From contig NZ_FNFH01000003.1 in the NCBI RefSeq assembly GCF_900100355.1, positions 620,001 to 684,000 of the forward strand: a stretch of DNA of 64,000 bases, given 5' to 3'. A model generated the notes under the pieces. It had not been told where the DNA came from and ran no database searches. It saw only the letters and a list, made by a program, of their open reading frames with translations. This document shows, one piece after another, positions 55,003 to 63,369 of the stretch; the first letter of the stretch is position 1; each line of letters opens with the position of its first letter. This DNA comes from Microbulbifer yueqingensis. GTDB taxonomy: Bacteria; Pseudomonadota; Gammaproteobacteria; Pseudomonadales; Cellvibrionaceae. Made by a program: the position numbers and the translations under genes.

Positions 55003-55740
55003 TCAACTCGCGCGGTGGCCAAGCACCTTGCGTATCTCAACGATAGTGGCCACCCCCTCGGGGTTGTCGCCGTGCACGCAGATGGTGTCCGCCGCCAGGG
55101 GATACTGGCGGCCGTCACTGGCGGTCACCTGCCCCGCGGCAATTTCCCGCACCTGCTGCAATATCTGCTCCCGCTCATGCAATACCGCGCCCTGCTCGGT
55201 GCGGGGCTGCAGTGTGCCGGCCGGGGTGTAGCGGCGGTCGGCAAACGCCTCCAGCAGCACATCCAGACCGTACTCCGCGGCAATGTCGCGATGCCGCCCG
55301 GCGTCGGGGGTGGCCATGAGCATGAGGGGAAGCGTGCGGTCGAAGGCCGCAACCGCGGCCAGTATCGCGCGCAGGACAGACTGATCGCGGAGCATGTCGT
55401 GGTACAGGGCCCCGTGGAGCTTCACGTAACGCACCCGGGTGCCAGCGGCTGTGCAGAGCCCCTGCAGCGCACCGAGCTGGTAGAGCACCATCGCGGTGAT
55501 TTCCTCGGGCTCGCAGCTCATCGAACGACGACCGAAGCCCTGCAGGTCGGGGTACGCAGGGTGCGCCCCGATCTCCACCCCGTTCTCCACCGCCAGTTGC
55601 ACGGTGCCCTGGATGGTAAGCGGGTCACCGGCGTGGAAGCCGCAGGCAATGTTGGCCATATCGATATGCGGCATTACCGCCGCCTCGTCCGCCAGTTGCC
55701 AGCGGCCGTAGCCCTCGCCCAGGTCACAGTTCAGTTTCAT
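55003..55740 (-). CDS. pxpA: 5-oxoprolinase subunit A
   Basis: This 245-residue LamB/YcsF protein begins KLNCDLGEGYG and has DMANIACGFHAGDPLTIQ, GAHPAYPDLQGFGRR and YVKLHGALYHDM. With PxpB and PxpC it hydrolyses 5-oxoproline (pyroglutamate) to glutamate using ATP. It is last in the pxpB-pxpC-pxpA operon, 12 bp after pxpC. Confidence 0.95.
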   Translation of the reverse strand: MKLNCDLGEGYGRWQLADEAAVMPHIDMANIACGFHAGDPLTIQGTVQLAVENGVEIGAHPAYPDLQGFGRRSMSCEPEEITAMVLYQLGALQGLCTAAGTRVRYVKLHGALYHDMLRDQSVLRAILAAVAAFDRTLPLMLMATPDAGRHRDIAAEYGLDVLLEAFADRRYTPAGTLQPRTEQGAVLHEREQILQQVREIAAGQVTASDGRQYPLAADTICVHGDNPEGVATIVEIRKVLGHRAS

Positions 55741-55752
55741 AGTTGTTCCCGT

Positions 55753-56706
55753 TCAACCACCATGGTTGCCCCCGGCCCCGCCGGCTGGTTTTTCAAAAAA
55801 TTGGCGCTGGCGCACCAGCAACTCCTGCGACTCAGCCAGGGTGCCGAGGCAAAAGCGCACGGCATTGCCCGGCCGCGCCTGTGCCAGCAGGTCCAGGTCG
55901 ACACTGTAGACGTGGCCGATTTTCGGGTAACCCCCGATGGTCTGGCAGTCAGCCATCAGTACGATGGGGCAGCCGTCGCTGGGCACCTGCACCGCCCCCG
56001 GGGCCACCGACTCGGACACCAGGTTGCCGGGCACATCGGCCATGGGCTCCCCCTGCAGGCGCACGCCCATGCGGTCGGACTGCGGTGACAGGCGATAGGC
56101 CTGTGACAGCAGTAGCCGGCGATGATCAGTGGAAAAAAGCTCGAACTGGTTGGACGGCACCAGGCGCAGGCAAATCTCCTCGTCGTAGGTGCGGATATAC
56201 TCGTGCGGCGCGCCGGCGAGCAGCGTTTCCGCCTCCGCCACATAGGGCAGGCGGTCACCGGCTTGCAAAGGCCGGCCATCGATACCGCCGAGCCGCTCGC
56301 CGACCGTGGTGGCGCGGCTGCCCCAGACGGGTTCGGTGCGGATACCACCGGCCAGCGCCAGGTAGCTGCGCACACCAACGCGCGCCACCTCCCCCTCCAG
56401 CAGGCTGCCCCGCTCTGCGCGGTGCGCCGCCCAGTTGTCCACCGGGCTGCCATCCAGGCGCCAGTTGCACTCGGCACCGGCCAGGGCAAAGGTGGTGGCG
56501 GCGGAGAAGCGCAGCGCAAAGGGACCCATGGAGATTTCCAGCAACGCATCGGCCGGTGTGTTGCGTACCAGCCGGTTTGCCCAGCCGGCCGCGTGACTGT
56601 CGAGGAAGCCGCCGCGACTCACGCCCAGGTGCATCTGTCCCGGCCGACCGCTGTCCTGCACCAGGGCCATTGGACCGGCCCGCTCCACCGTCGCAAAGTC
56701 ACTCAT
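55753..56706 (-). CDS. pxpC: 5-oxoprolinase subunit C (biotin-dependent carboxyltransferase fold)
   Basis: This 317-residue protein has the KipA/PxpC pattern: VQDSGRPGQMHLGVSRGGFLD near the start, GAECNWRLDG, SYLALAGGI and DCQTIGGYPKIGHV. It forms a complex with PxpB. The start ATG 56706 overlaps the pxpB stop by 8 nt; the upstream open frame is ignored. Confidence 0.93.
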   Translation of the reverse strand: MSDFATVERAGPMALVQDSGRPGQMHLGVSRGGFLDSHAAGWANRLVRNTPADALLEISMGPFALRFSAATTFALAGAECNWRLDGSPVDNWAAHRAERGSLLEGEVARVGVRSYLALAGGIRTEPVWGSRATTVGERLGGIDGRPLQAGDRLPYVAEAETLLAGAPHEYIRTYDEEICLRLVPSNQFELFSTDHRRLLLSQAYRLSPQSDRMGVRLQGEPMADVPGNLVSESVAPGAVQVPSDGCPIVLMADCQTIGGYPKIGHVYSVDLDLLAQARPGNAVRFCLGTLAESQELLVRQRQFFEKPAGGAGGNHGG

Positions 56707-57406
56707 CGAGGCTGCCCCCCAGCCGCACAAACTCCTCCCGGCCCACGGGCACGAAGCGCACGCGGTCGCCCACCGCCAGCAAAACTTCCGGCGGGTTCTT
56801 GCTGCGGTCGAACAGAGTCACCGGGCAGCGGCCGATCAGGTTCCAGCCGCCCGGGCAGCTGTCGGGGTAAACCGCCGCCTGGGCGCCGGCGATCGCCACC
56901 GAACCCGCCGGCACCCGCGCGCGCGGCGTATCGAGGCGCGGCAGGCGCAACGGCTCCGGGGTCTTGCCCATAAAGGCAAACCCCGGGCGGAAACCCAGTG
57001 CATAGACACGGTACTCCGCGCCCGCGTGCAGGTTAACCACCTCTTGCGGACTGATACCGGCAAACTCGGCTACCCGCCCCAGGTCCGGGGCAACCTCCTC
57101 GCCGTAATAGACCGGCAACTCCACCAGCTTGTACTGCCCTGTCTGCTCGTCCCCACCGCTGTCGTCATGCAGTACCTGCCCGGCACAGCGTTCGAGCAGG
57201 CGCTGGATCTCGCTGTGGTCACAGCGGAGGGGATCGTAAAACACGGTGAGGCTGCAGTAGGACGGGACCACGTCGATCACGCGCTCCCCGCCCTCCCGGC
57301 GGATCAGTTCCACGAGGCGTGCAACCAGCGCCAGGGTGCGTTCGTCGTAATCTTCAGCGAGGTAGAGTGTGAGGGATTCATCGCCGGAATCGGCTATCCG
57401 CAACAT
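56699..57406 (-). CDS. pxpB: 5-oxoprolinase subunit B
   Basis: This 235-residue KipI-like protein has VPSYCSLTVFYDPL, PVYYGEEVAPDLGRVAEFAG, YALGFRPGFAFMG, ARVPAGSVAIAGAQAAVYP and the GGWNLIGRCPVTLFD ending. ATG 57406 follows GGGAG by 6 nt. The longer frame to 57586 lacks support. It is the first gene of the operon, 185 bp after the GH3 gene on the same strand. Confidence 0.93.
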   Translation of the reverse strand: MLRIADSGDESLTLYLAEDYDERTLALVARLVELIRREGGERVIDVVPSYCSLTVFYDPLRCDHSEIQRLLERCAGQVLHDDSGGDEQTGQYKLVELPVYYGEEVAPDLGRVAEFAGISPQEVVNLHAGAEYRVYALGFRPGFAFMGKTPEPLRLPRLDTPRARVPAGSVAIAGAQAAVYPDSCPGGWNLIGRCPVTLFDRSKNPPEVLLAVGDRVRFVPVGREEFVRLGGSLDE

Positions 57407-57591
57407 CGGGTGCTCCCTGCGCAAATGTCGGTGTCCGCTTTCGGTGGCTCGTGGATTCACGCCCGCTTCTCTCGCCCACTTCTCACACCGGCCGAAACAG
57501 GCCGGGAGGAGACCCGGGCTCCTTTCCTTGAGAATATCGCAAAAGCTGCCACCGGCATAACAGCGCCGGCGGGGGCATGCAAACACCGGGC

Positions 57592-59526
57592 TCAGGAACC
57601 CGGCGGGGCTATCGGCGCCAAACCGGCCTGCACGGTAACCGGCAAGCGCCCGCCCGGCGGCGCCTTACGGGTCAGCGCCTGGGCCAGGGCCTCGTACACG
57701 GGGCCGTGCAGGCGATTGTCGCGATCGATAAAGGCCTTGTAGTTGAAGCTGGCAATATGCAGGTCAGCCAGCGCGCGAAACCTTGCCGCCTCGTAGGGCG
57801 AGCGCATACTGACGAACACCGTCTTGCTGCCGTTGGCCCGTGCGGTTTCGAGCACCCGGCGATACTCGCCATAGAGCCGCTCCGGCGACAGCGTCACCCG
57901 GCGCAGTGCAGGCAGGTCTTCCATGCCGCCGCGCTCCACGGCGCTCTCGCCGGGCATGATGCTGGCGACGATGACGAGGTCGGCTCCGCCCCCGGCCATG
58001 CTGGACGCCGCAACCTGCGGCGCCAGTATCTCTACCCGCGCCGCACTGACGGACTCCAGGGCAAGGCGAAAGGCCTCGCCCACATGTTCGGTAGGCGCAA
58101 TCACCTGGATGGAATCCACGCTGGAATCGATGGCCGGCAGCACGCCCGGGCTAACCGGATAAATGGCACTCAGCGCCGCCTGAGCCAGCTCGCGCGCAAC
58201 ACGACGATGGGCCGGGCTCGCCATCACCTGGCGGGCAGCGACGACCTTTTCCGGCACCGCCCCGAGGACCCAGTCGCGGTCCACATAACGGCGCTTGAGT
58301 TCCGCAATCCGTGCCACGGAGGCGTCGATATCCCGCTCGGACAGTTCGCCGCGCCCTACCGCTGCCACCACGCCATCGATCAGCCGGTCGAGCTGGTACA
58401 GGTCGGTGGGAAAGCGCACCTTGATCGGCATCAGCGCGATATCGGCACCGGCAGCGAAGCTGCGCACCACCGCCTCCTCCTGCGTAAAGTAATCACTGAT
58501 ACCGGCCATGTGCAGCGAATCGGTGACAATCACTCCCCGGTAACCAAATTCACCGCGCAGGATGCCGGTGAGGATTTTCCGTGACAGCGTGGCGGGCACC
58601 ACAATCTCCTCTCCGTGCCTGGATACCAGCGTCGTGTCGTCCAGGGCGGGATACTGGATGTGCGCCGTCATGGTGAGTGCGGGGGCCGCGGCATCGATCA
58701 CCTGGCGAAACGGCAAAAGGTCGGTGGCCCGCGCCTGCGCCAGCGTGCGTTCCACCCGGGGCAGTCCGGTATGGCTGTCGACCGAGGTATCACCGTGGCC
58801 GGGGAAATGCTTGAGGGTGGCCGCCAGCCCGCCCTGCTGGAAGGCGCGCACGCTGGCGGCGCCAAGCTCCGCCACCACCTGCGGGCTCTCGGCATAGGAG
58901 CGTACATTGATCACCGGGTTATCCGGGTTGCTGTTGACGTCAACTGTAGGCGCAAAGTTGGTGTTGAACCCCAGCGCCCGAAGCTGCTCCGACATGGCAG
59001 CCGCCGAACTCCGGGCAAAGGCCACACCGTGCTCGGGATAGGTGGCGCCGATCGCCATATTGCCGGCAAAGGATGCACTCTCTTCCCGCGGCAGGCGGTT
59101 CACCCGGCCGCCCTCCTGGTCCACCGCCAGCAGCAACGGCCAGCCGCTTCCCGAGGCCAGTGCCGCACCCTGCAGCGCGTGATTCAGGCGTACGATCTGC
59201 GCGGTTTCCACCAGGTTATCCCCGAACAGGATCACGCCGCCGGGGCTGTTGCGCGTGATCATCTCCGCCAGCGCCGGCGCCAGCTCGGTCACGGGCCGGG
59301 TACAGTTTTTTCCCCGACCCATTCCGTCGCGCGCACCGCCGGCAACTGTCTCACCCACGCAGTAAAAGCGGACATCCAGCATGATCTTCTGGGCTATTTT
59401 CTCGCGCAGGGTCAGGTCGGCAACTGCCGCCGCGCCCTCGCCCTTGTCGTCACAGCCGACCAACAACAACAGGGCGGCAACAAGGGCCGTGGCGCGCGCG
59501 ATACTGCGCAGGGTTGGGGTTACCAT
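57592..59526 (-). CDS. GH3 beta-N-acetylhexosaminidase lipoprotein (NagZ-like)
   Basis: This 644-residue protein has a lipoprotein signal (LLLVGC, Cys 25) and a full GH3 barrel followed by a second alpha-beta domain. NagZ-type catalytic features are KHFPGHGDTSVDSHTGLP, with the acid/base histidine, and TDSLHMAGI, with the nucleophile Asp. LAVDQEGGRVNRL and the NFAPTVDVNSNP region fit the same subfamily. It should release terminal GlcNAc from peptidoglycan or chitin fragments in the periplasm. The extra C-terminal domain makes it longer than cytoplasmic NagZ (about 340 aa). It resembles secreted NagZ types that work with NamZ. Confidence 0.9.
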   Translation of the reverse strand: MVTPTLRSIARATALVAALLLLVGCDDKGEGAAAVADLTLREKIAQKIMLDVRFYCVGETVAGGARDGMGRGKNCTRPVTELAPALAEMITRNSPGGVILFGDNLVETAQIVRLNHALQGAALASGSGWPLLLAVDQEGGRVNRLPREESASFAGNMAIGATYPEHGVAFARSSAAAMSEQLRALGFNTNFAPTVDVNSNPDNPVINVRSYAESPQVVAELGAASVRAFQQGGLAATLKHFPGHGDTSVDSHTGLPRVERTLAQARATDLLPFRQVIDAAAPALTMTAHIQYPALDDTTLVSRHGEEIVVPATLSRKILTGILRGEFGYRGVIVTDSLHMAGISDYFTQEEAVVRSFAAGADIALMPIKVRFPTDLYQLDRLIDGVVAAVGRGELSERDIDASVARIAELKRRYVDRDWVLGAVPEKVVAARQVMASPAHRRVARELAQAALSAIYPVSPGVLPAIDSSVDSIQVIAPTEHVGEAFRLALESVSAARVEILAPQVAASSMAGGGADLVIVASIMPGESAVERGGMEDLPALRRVTLSPERLYGEYRRVLETARANGSKTVFVSMRSPYEAARFRALADLHIASFNYKAFIDRDNRLHGPVYEALAQALTRKAPPGGRLPVTVQAGLAPIAPPGS

Positions 59527-59897
59527 TGGTCCGGATAATCCATCAACTTGTTTTTCTGGCGCTGGAATATTTTATTCTGCCCAACCGGCACCCTGCGGAC
59601 AAGGAATAAGTCCGCAGCGGTGCAGACAACCAGCGCACGGCCCACGCTCAACTCCGGTCCCATATATGGGTAATGCCGCCGGGGCCAGGGTTCCTGAACC
59701 TGCTGGCCGGCCGATCATCTATCCTGATCAGTGGTCGCGCGTATTTCCAGCGGCGCCTGCGGCCGCTGCTCACTCCCACATTTCCGCAAAGGACCATAAA
59801 TCAATCCTTGGTGGCGGCAGCGGGAAACAAAGCGGATTCCGGCTGCAAAGACCCCGAATAACAGACCATCTTCTCCCCAGGCAAGGAATGCAAAGGA
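59527..59897. other. Divergent region between GH3 and the beta-barrel gene
   Basis: No gene seen in 371 bp. A 12-bp palindrome, CCCATATATGGG, lies at 59659-59670 and may be an operator. AAGGA precedes the start of the next gene. Confidence 0.4.
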
Positions 59898-61385
59898 ATG
59901 CATATGGAAGGCAGGGCTTATTTATCCGCGCTACTGGCGCTTACGGTCACCGTGCCGGGCTGGCTGCTCGCCCAACCCGGTCCCACCAGCCCCATGGATT
60001 CGCAGCCCGGTGAGCTACAGGAGTCAGAGCATGAGTCGCAGGAGGAACCCTCACCGCACGAGCCGCGTATCGACCAGCTGGCAGTCCGGGATTCCGCCAG
60101 CCATCCTGCGCCGGTAGCCTACCCCCCGGCTCCCTCGGCCGACCTGCCCACGGATATCCCCGGTAGCTGGGGACCCTACGAACCGGGCAAGGGCTTCGTG
60201 CTGGCGCGCTCGGATCTCGGCGAGGTGGGTTTTTCAATCTTTTCCTACGTGCGTTACGTCAACCAGACCGGCCTCAATGAGGAGTGGACCGACAGCTTCG
60301 GGCGCACCTTCGATGTCGAGATCCTGAACCAGGTGCAGCTGCAGAAGGTGAACCTGACCTTCAAGGGTTGGCTGTTCGACCCCAGGTTCCGCTACCGCTT
60401 CTACACCTGGACCAGCAACTCCAACCAGGGCCAGTCTGCCCAGGTGGTGGTGGCCGGCAACCTCTCCTACCTGTTTGACGAGCATTTCAACCTGGGCGGG
60501 GGTATCGACGGGCTGCCCACCACCCGATCCACCAGCGGCACCTTCCCCACCTGGCTGCGCACCGACCACCGCACCATCGCCGATGAATTCTTCCGCGGCT
60601 CCTATACCACCGGTATCTTCGCCTGGGGCGACATCACGGAACGATCCGATTATCGCGTCATGGTGGGCAACAACCTGAGCCAGCTGGGTGTCAGCGGTGA
60701 TGAGCTGGACGATCACTTCAACACCATGTCCGGCCGCGTCTGGTGGATGCCCACCACCGGGGAGTTCGGCCCGCAGAATGGCTTAGGCGACTACGAGTTC
60801 CACACCGAGCCGGCGACGCTGCTCGGGCTGCATTTCACCCGCAGCCGCGAGGACGCCCAGGGGCAACCCTCGCTGAACAGCTTTGACAACAGCCAGATCC
60901 GCCTGTCGGACGGCACCCGTATCTTCTCACCGAACCCCTTCGACGTAGGCATCAATATCCGCAGGGCCACCTACGAGATGGCCGCCGCGACCGCCGGCCT
61001 CAAGTACTGCGGCTACTCCCTGGAGGCGGAGTTCTTCTACCGGGAAGTGGATAATTTCTCCACGGTGCCCTTCCCCGGTGCCGAGGAAGTGGGCGAGCTG
61101 CCCGTATCCCGGCTCACGGACCACGGCTACCAGCTGCAGGCCTCCATGATGGTGGTCCCGAAGACGCTGCAGCTATATATCTCGGGGTCGAAGATTCACG
61201 GGGAGTACGGCGACCCCTGGGATGTGGCGGTGGGTGCCAAGTTCTATCCCTTCCGGCGCCGCGAAGTCCGCTTCACCGTCCAGGGCCTCTTCCTGGAAGA
61301 CTCACCGGTGGGCTACAACAGCGTACCTTTCGCCCTGGGGGGCACTGGCCCGGTATTCAATACCGAGTTCGAGGTTGCCTTCTGA
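59898..61385 (+). CDS. Outer-membrane beta-barrel (porin-like) protein
   Basis: This 495-residue protein has a signal peptide (cut near LLAQ, residue 26), a Pro/Glu-rich linker (about 27-85), then alternating amphipathic strands and a terminal phenylalanine (EVAF), all typical of an outer-membrane barrel. It contains VGFSIFSYVRYVNQTGL, LTFKGWLFDPRFRYRFYTW and LGGGIDGLPTTRS, resembling phosphate/pyrophosphate-selective-porin-like proteins. The pore's substrate is unknown. Start ATG 59898 or the next ATG two codons on. Confidence 0.75.
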   Translation: MHMEGRAYLSALLALTVTVPGWLLAQPGPTSPMDSQPGELQESEHESQEEPSPHEPRIDQLAVRDSASHPAPVAYPPAPSADLPTDIPGSWGPYEPGKGFVLARSDLGEVGFSIFSYVRYVNQTGLNEEWTDSFGRTFDVEILNQVQLQKVNLTFKGWLFDPRFRYRFYTWTSNSNQGQSAQVVVAGNLSYLFDEHFNLGGGIDGLPTTRSTSGTFPTWLRTDHRTIADEFFRGSYTTGIFAWGDITERSDYRVMVGNNLSQLGVSGDELDDHFNTMSGRVWWMPTTGEFGPQNGLGDYEFHTEPATLLGLHFTRSREDAQGQPSLNSFDNSQIRLSDGTRIFSPNPFDVGINIRRATYEMAAATAGLKYCGYSLEAEFFYREVDNFSTVPFPGAEEVGELPVSRLTDHGYQLQASMMVVPKTLQLYISGSKIHGEYGDPWDVAVGAKFYPFRRREVRFTVQGLFLEDSPVGYNSVPFALGGTGPVFNTEFEVAF

Positions 61386-61396
61386 GCAATTCTCTC

Positions 61397-61831
61397 TCAG
61401 TTGTCGCTTGCACCCGGCAGGTACAGGCGCTGGACCACGGCAATCACAATGGCTGTGGTCCAGCCGAAAATGATGATGCCGTTGGCAGCCTGCAGCGATG
61501 ACAGCAGCCGCCAGCGCTCGTCCAGCACAATATCGCCAAAACCGAGGGTGGTGTACGAAACCATCGAAAAATACATAGCCGGCTCAAGCTCGCTAAAGGC
61601 ACCGAGCAGCCGGTAGGCCGTGGCCCAGATCCAGACTTCGAGCGTCGACGCCAGGAACATCAGCAACACCGTGAGTGATACAACCGCGGGCCGTCCCGGC
61701 ACCAGCAGCGGATGCCCGGGTCGCAACCGGTTGATGCGCTTGCTCCAGTGTATGGCGATTATCATGGCAATCGCGTGAACCACGGTCGTCATGATAATCA
61801 GCAACGATGCGATGAGGATCACTTTGAGCAT
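61397..61831 (-). CDS. Potassium-channel-like pore protein (Ion_trans_2)
   Basis: This 144-residue protein has an N-terminal helix (about 3-27), a second helix (about 49-72), a pore loop with the selectivity-filter-like sequence TTLGFGD (94-100), and a final helix (about 116-134). The two-helix-plus-filter part is a K+ channel pore module; the filter has LGFGD instead of VGYGD, as in many bacterial relatives. It starts 17 bp after the NodT-like stop on the same strand, so it belongs to an efflux operon, which is unusual. Confidence 0.8.
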   Translation of the reverse strand: MLKVILIASLLIIMTTVVHAIAMIIAIHWSKRINRLRPGHPLLVPGRPAVVSLTVLLMFLASTLEVWIWATAYRLLGAFSELEPAMYFSMVSYTTLGFGDIVLDERWRLLSSLQAANGIIIFGWTTAIVIAVVQRLYLPGASDN

Positions 61832-61848
61832 TGTTTTTCTCGCCTTCC

Positions 61849-63369
61849 CTATCGCAGCACTTTCTTCCACTTCCCGGTACGATCGAGCATCTCATCCCGG
61901 ACCGGCACCGGCAGCAACTGCTCAACGCTGCGGTTCTCACGTACTTCCCAGCCGCCGCCCAGTGACCGGTATACCTGCACCAGGTTGGCAGCCACAGCAC
62001 CCTGGGCCTGGGCGAGCAGGTCCTGCTGCTGTGCGTCAGCGGTCAGGGTATTGATCACCGTATTGAAGCTGACCAGCCCGTTGGTGTACTGGGCCGACGA
62101 CAGTGCCACCGAGCGGCTCGACGCCGCCGCGGCGCGGCGGTAGCTTTCCAACTGTTCGTGGGATTTCAGGTACGCCACAATCGCATTTTCCACGTCAGCC
62201 TGGGCCTGCAGCACGGCCTGGCGGTAGTCCTCCAGCAATTGCTGGAAGCGCGCATCCTGCAAGCGAACATTGCTACGCAGCCGGCCGTAATTGAACAGGT
62301 TCCACTGGAAGCCCCCAAACAGGTTCCAGGCTTCACTTTCCCCCTCGAACAGCCTACCGGCTTCCATCGCGCGCGAGCCGATCGAGCCACCGATTGAAAA
62401 GGCCGGGTACAGCTCAGCCTCGGCGACACCAATCTGCGGTCCCTGTGCCGCCAGGCGTCGCTCCGCCGCCCTCACATCCGGCCGCTGGCGCAATAGGTCC
62501 TGCGGCATACCGATGGCAATCTGCGCCGGGACAACCGGAATCGCGCCCGGCATCCCCGCAAGTGATGTGGCTGCCGCGGGCGGCGTTCCCAGCAGCACCG
62601 CCAGCGTGTTCTTCAACTGCTGCAGCGTGGTTTCCAGGCTGGGTACAGTCGCGCGGGTGTTATACAACAGCGCTTCGGCCTGCTCGGCATCGAGCGCGCT
62701 GACCTCCCCCGCCTCGAACTTCGCCCGGGCGATGCGCAGGCTTTCTTCCTGCAGGTCGATATTATTCCTGGCCACCTTCAGCCGTGCCTGCGTGGTTCGG
62801 ATCGCCACGTACGTCTGGGCAACCTGGGCTACCAGCGAAACCAGGACACCGTCGTAATCGGCCACACTGGCGCCAAGGTCTGCGCTGGCGGACTCAACCT
62901 GGCGTCGGAATCGCCCCCACATATCCAGCTCCCAGGTGAGATTGAAGCCAATATCGTATTCCTCGATGATCAGCCCGCTCTCCTTCGTACGCGAGACAGA
63001 ACCGGCCAATTCCTGCAGCTGCGGGTACTGGTTACCGACGGCAATAGCCAATTGCTGCTGTGCCTGCATTACCCTCAAGGCAGCCGAGCGAAGAGTGAGA
63101 TTCCGGTCCAGCGATATGGCCACCAGCTGGTCCAGAACCGGGTCGCTGAATGCATGTTCCCACCAGAGCGGATCGACAGGCTGGCCGCTGTCCAGGCGCG
63201 CACTGCGCTCTTTACTCCAGCTTTCCTCGAGCGGCACCGGCGGGGGCCGATAGTCCGGCCCAAGGGTGCACCCCGCGAGGCAACAGACCAGTACCAGTAG
63301 GGTCCACGGGCTCTCAAGCCTCCGCACGGCCTGTGGCAAGGACCTACTTTCCAGGCGATATCGGTCCAT
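61849..63369 (-). CDS. NodT family outer-membrane efflux lipoprotein
   Basis: This 506-residue protein has a lipoprotein signal (CLAGC, Cys 34), then GPDYRPPPVP, the usual start of NodT/OprM-type proteins, and two TolC-type OEP repeats with long coiled helices (for instance WWEHAFSDPVLDQLV, GFNLTWELDMWGRFRRQ and LFGGFQWNLFNYGRLR). It forms the trimeric outer-membrane channel for a tripartite efflux pump. Its ATG lies inside the end of the HlyD-type gene (26-nt overlap), showing coupling. Confidence 0.93.
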   Translation of the reverse strand: MDRYRLESRSLPQAVRRLESPWTLLVLVCCLAGCTLGPDYRPPPVPLEESWSKERSARLDSGQPVDPLWWEHAFSDPVLDQLVAISLDRNLTLRSAALRVMQAQQQLAIAVGNQYPQLQELAGSVSRTKESGLIIEEYDIGFNLTWELDMWGRFRRQVESASADLGASVADYDGVLVSLVAQVAQTYVAIRTTQARLKVARNNIDLQEESLRIARAKFEAGEVSALDAEQAEALLYNTRATVPSLETTLQQLKNTLAVLLGTPPAAATSLAGMPGAIPVVPAQIAIGMPQDLLRQRPDVRAAERRLAAQGPQIGVAEAELYPAFSIGGSIGSRAMEAGRLFEGESEAWNLFGGFQWNLFNYGRLRSNVRLQDARFQQLLEDYRQAVLQAQADVENAIVAYLKSHEQLESYRRAAAASSRSVALSSAQYTNGLVSFNTVINTLTADAQQQDLLAQAQGAVAANLVQVYRSLGGGWEVRENRSVEQLLPVPVRDEMLDRTGKWKKVLR

